Notes under the pieces: generated by a model
What the model was told of the DNA's origin: nothing
Databases searched by the model: none
Seen by the model: only the letters and a program-made list of their open reading frames with translations
From: CAZJPS01 sp964548055
Lineage (GTDB): Bacteria; Patescibacteriota; Gracilibacteria; Peribacterales; Peribacteraceae
DNA: 5,797 nt
Direction: 5' to 3'
NCBI GenBank assembly: GCA_964548055.1
Contig: CAZJPS010000071.1
Coordinates: 1-5,797, forward strand
Made by a program: the position numbers and the translations under genes
Shown: positions 4,302-5,797 of the stretch, in pieces
How the letters are laid out: the number at the start of each line of letters is the position of its first letter
Numbering within the stretch: the first letter of the stretch is position 1

Positions 4302-4902
4302 TGGTATTTCCTTTCCGAAGCGTGGAAAGAGAACCTGGAACAGTTAGATTCACAACGGTGGATGGAGGTGTTTTTTGGAGAATACCGGAGTCCAAAATTA
4401 CATCCGGAGTTTCTTCTGCACCTGCAAACTGTTGTTCTATATCTTCTGCACTGTACGGATTTGGGAGCCCATGAATATTGGCGGAGGTGGTGCTGAGCGG
4501 GCTTCCATAGTTTTTTACAAGCTCTCCTGCAAGAGCGTGTGAAGACACGCGTACCCCAACTGTGGCTCCCCCATTTGGAGTGGGAAGTAGCATGTGGGGG
4601 GCGTCTGAACGAAGTGATACGATGATGGTGAGTGGTCCTGGCAAATGCTTTTTAGCAAGATTTTCGGCGCTTTCAGTCCATTGAACATATTTTTTTGCTT
4701 CTTCTACCGAAGAAAAAAGAGCGCTCACGGGCTGGGTGGCCGGACGTTTTTTTATGCGAAAGAGTTTTTCTACGGCGGCAGGATTGCAAAGATCGCACGC
4801 AAGGCCGTAACAGGTTTCAGTCGCATGCGCGATTACTCCTCCCATACGAAGGATCGAAAGAGCCTCGTTCATATTTTCTTGGGATACAGGAAGGGTTCGC
4901 AT
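4294..4902 (-). CDS. tsaC: Threonylcarbamoyl-AMP synthase (TsaC/YrdC type)
   Basis: The enzyme makes threonylcarbamoyl-AMP from threonine, bicarbonate and ATP, the first step of t6A formation at A37 of ANN-decoding tRNAs; TsaD with its partners then transfers the group. The 202 residues form one YrdC domain, near E. coli TsaC in length, without the extra C-terminal Sua5 domain. Visible motifs are GGVIAHATETCYGLACD (21-37, the PT-T/D-T-YGL region), the basic IKKRP motif (50-54), LPGPLTI (87-93), GATVGVRVS (112-120), the signature SPLSTTSAN (134-142), STVV (181-184) and LRKG near the end (195-198). The start ATG 4900-4902 lies 8 nt after TATACT, with no Shine-Dalgarno. The upstream PH-domain gene stops 19 nt before it. 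A weak terminator overlaps its stop. Confidence 0.93.
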   Translation of the reverse strand: MRTLPVSQENMNEALSILRMGGVIAHATETCYGLACDLCNPAAVEKLFRIKKRPATQPVSALFSSVEEAKKYVQWTESAENLAKKHLPGPLTIIVSLRSDAPHMLLPTPNGGATVGVRVSSHALAGELVKNYGSPLSTTSANIHGLPNPYSAEDIEQQFAGAEETPDVILDSGILQKTPPSTVVNLTVPGSLSTLRKGNTTV

Positions 4903-4910
4903 AGTGGTGC

Positions 4911-4916
4911 AGTATA
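4911..4916 (-). promoter_or_regulatory. -10 box of tsaC, leaderless arrangement
   Basis: TATACT, again preceded by C, ends 8 nt before the tsaC ATG, in the same geometry as at aspS. It sits within the 19-nt gap after the PH-domain gene's stop. The 8 nt between are GCACCACT, with no ribosome binding site. No -35 match is visible upstream, where the sequence is coding. Confidence 0.5.
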
Positions 4917-4921
4917 GCGTA

Positions 4922-5473
4922 TTACATGCCTTGCTGCTCCTCTCTTCTTTGCACTCGGGATTGCTCTAAGAGCGCCGTTAATTTTTTTGAATGTTCAGCA
5001 ATGCGTGGAGTGAAATGAATGTTCATTTTTGTATCTTGTGCTTCCAAAAGCAGCGTTCCAAACCCGAAGATATTTTGAATAATACCGCGTTGAAGACCAC
5101 GGATATCTTGGATTGCCCACACATCAATGCTCTGGTGCTCATCTATCGAAATAAGGCTCCGTTTAATTCGATGCACACGCCTATCTGTCACAATTGTAAG
5201 ATTTAAGAAATATCTGTAAAAACGAAGAAGGAAGTCGCACTGAGCAACAAAGAAGCATGCAAAAATAAAGAGGATGTTCGTCCTGCGTAACCAGGGATCA
5301 TCAATAGTGACTGCAAAGGTAAGGATGCCAATTCCAATAAGTGAAATGGAAAGTAATGTAGTACGGAAGAATGGCCAGAGAAGGCGTATCCAGTGCTGAC
5401 GAAAATACAGCTGGAAGCATTCGCGCGGATCGCGGCCAGGAAAATCGATTGTGAAGCACTCATTGTTTACCAT
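4922..5473 (-). CDS. Membrane protein with bacterial PH domain (bPH2/DUF304 type)
   Basis: The 183-residue protein has an N-terminal cytosolic stretch (1-33, MVNNECFTIDFPGRDPRECF), two membrane helices (about 34-56, LLSISLIGIGILTFAV; and 66-86, NILFIFACFFVAQCDFLL) split by a short charged loop, and a PH-like domain (about 88-170). The segment YFLNLTIVTDRRVHRIKRSL, then SIDVWAIQDIRGLQRGIIQN and IFGFGTLLLE, is the usual pattern of this family: strand, TDRRV, DI..., and an FGFGTL turn. The tail is charged. Such proteins sit in the cytoplasmic membrane and have no firmly established function. I chose ATG 5471-5473, which overlaps the upstream gene's stop by 7 nt and suggests translational coupling. 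The frame stays open to 5638, but those 55 extra residues shadow the upstream gene and lack family character. Confidence 0.8.
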   Translation of the reverse strand: MVNNECFTIDFPGRDPRECFQLYFRQHWIRLLWPFFRTTLLSISLIGIGILTFAVTIDDPWLRRTNILFIFACFFVAQCDFLLRFYRYFLNLTIVTDRRVHRIKRSLISIDEHQSIDVWAIQDIRGLQRGIIQNIFGFGTLLLEAQDTKMNIHFTPRIAEHSKKLTALLEQSRVQRREEQQGM

Positions 5474-5694
5474 GCGTATATGAGTGAAGTGCAGTAAAGC
5501 AGAATACACAATGCGCAATGCACAAAGGCGCACAGGCGCATTCGCGTGAGCGAAAAAAATTTGATTTGAGATGTATCCACTTCTGTGGGGAAATCTAGGC
5601 CTTGCACTCGTTTGCGAAAAAGCCCCCACATTATCCATTCCATAGAAATGATGATGAGGCTTCCGCCAATGAGGAAAAAAATCAGCGTCGTCAT
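5467..5694 (-). CDS. Small two-helix membrane protein, 75 aa
   Basis: I do not recognise a named family. The protein has an N-terminal hydrophobic helix (about 3-25, TLIFFLIGGSLIIISMEWIM), a polar connector (26-50, FRKRVQGLDFPTEVDTSQIK) and a second helix (about 52-74, cysteine-rich: CAFVHCALCILLYC), ending with YAW and TAA. The positive charge after helix 1 (RKR) suggests both ends face out and the loop is cytosolic. Its stop overlaps the start of the PH-domain gene (ATGGTAA arrangement), so the two are probably translated together and may form a complex. ATG 5692-5694 is the only start that gives a full first helix. A GAGGAG lies 14 nt upstream, rather far for a ribosome binding site. Confidence 0.65.
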   Translation of the reverse strand: MTTLIFFLIGGSLIIISMEWIMWGLFRKRVQGLDFPTEVDTSQIKFFSLTRMRLCAFVHCALCILLYCTSLIYAW

Positions 5695-5702
5695 TGAATC
5701 TT

Positions 5703-5733
5703 TTTATTCTCCTCTTGTTCTCTCCTCAGTCAA
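5703..5733 (-). promoter_or_regulatory. Candidate promoter of the membrane-protein pair
   Basis: On the minus strand TTGACT (5728-5733) is a good -35 match. AATAAA (5703-5708) is a weak -10 (four of six) at 19-bp spacing, and it lies 8 nt before ATG 5694. GAGGAG (5709-5714) lies between them and might instead be a distant ribosome binding site of a longer transcript starting upstream. TATAAG near 5785-5790 would serve that alternative. The choice is open. Confidence 0.3.
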
Positions 5734-5797
5734 AAGAGTTTCTAGAATAATTGAGTCACACAAACAGAGTGATGGCAGTTCCCCTTATAATGCTTGT

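Noticed and set aside
5474..5638. Upstream start for the PH-domain protein adding 55 residues
   Set aside because: The extra part overlaps the 75-aa membrane-protein gene in another frame and has no family similarity; ATG 5471-5473 with the stop/start overlap is better.
5786..5791. Perfect TATAAT on the plus strand at the window's right edge
   Set aside because: It has no -35 at a normal distance and only six bases follow, so nothing it could drive is visible.

Overview
This is a compact, mostly single-strand stretch of bacterial chromosome; every supported gene reads on the minus strand. The set suggests a small-genome bacterium, most likely of the Patescibacteria/CPR group, possibly near Peregrinibacteria. 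The grounds are inference: short intergenic spaces, a Ser-rich-linker lipoprotein with a PsbP-like body, a small membrane protein coupled to a bacterial PH-domain protein, several tiny unrecognised ORFs, and starts without Shine-Dalgarno sequences. Ten Ns and one likely indel point to a draft, probably environmental, assembly. The standard genetic code fits, because long genes stay open without in-frame TGA.

In transcription order (right to left), the window opens with a 75-residue two-helix membrane protein whose stop overlaps the start of a bPH2-type PH-domain membrane protein. tsaC (threonylcarbamoyl-AMP synthase, for the t6A modification of tRNA) follows, with its own -10 box just past the PH gene's stop codon and a weak terminator at its own end. 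The 4.29-3.64 kb stretch carries no long gene. It holds two small helical ORFs (55 and 59 aa), a hairpin at the end of the first, and a structured leader in front of nrdR. nrdR encodes the Zn-ribbon/ATP-cone repressor of ribonucleotide reductase genes. Between nrdR and aspS lies a palindrome made of inverted 7-bp units. aspS encodes a bacterial-type aspartyl-tRNA synthetase whose N-terminal residues match the non-discriminating form. It contains the N gap, which hides part of a conserved motif. A lipoprotein gene starts 10 nt after aspS and is frameshifted near base 887. The left end holds a RelB/DinJ-type antitoxin with no toxin gene beside it, and the 5' half of tRNA-Leu(UAG).

Three genes share a notable start arrangement: aspS and tsaC have CTATACT, and the antitoxin has TACAAT, each followed by exactly 8 nt and then ATG, with no Shine-Dalgarno. 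This is what leaderless transcripts would look like. The same CTATACT box precedes the tRNA. Translation is the common theme of the recognised genes (tRNA-Leu, AspRS, TsaC), with NrdR linking to DNA precursor supply. I see no complete defence system, CRISPR array, transposon or phage gene.
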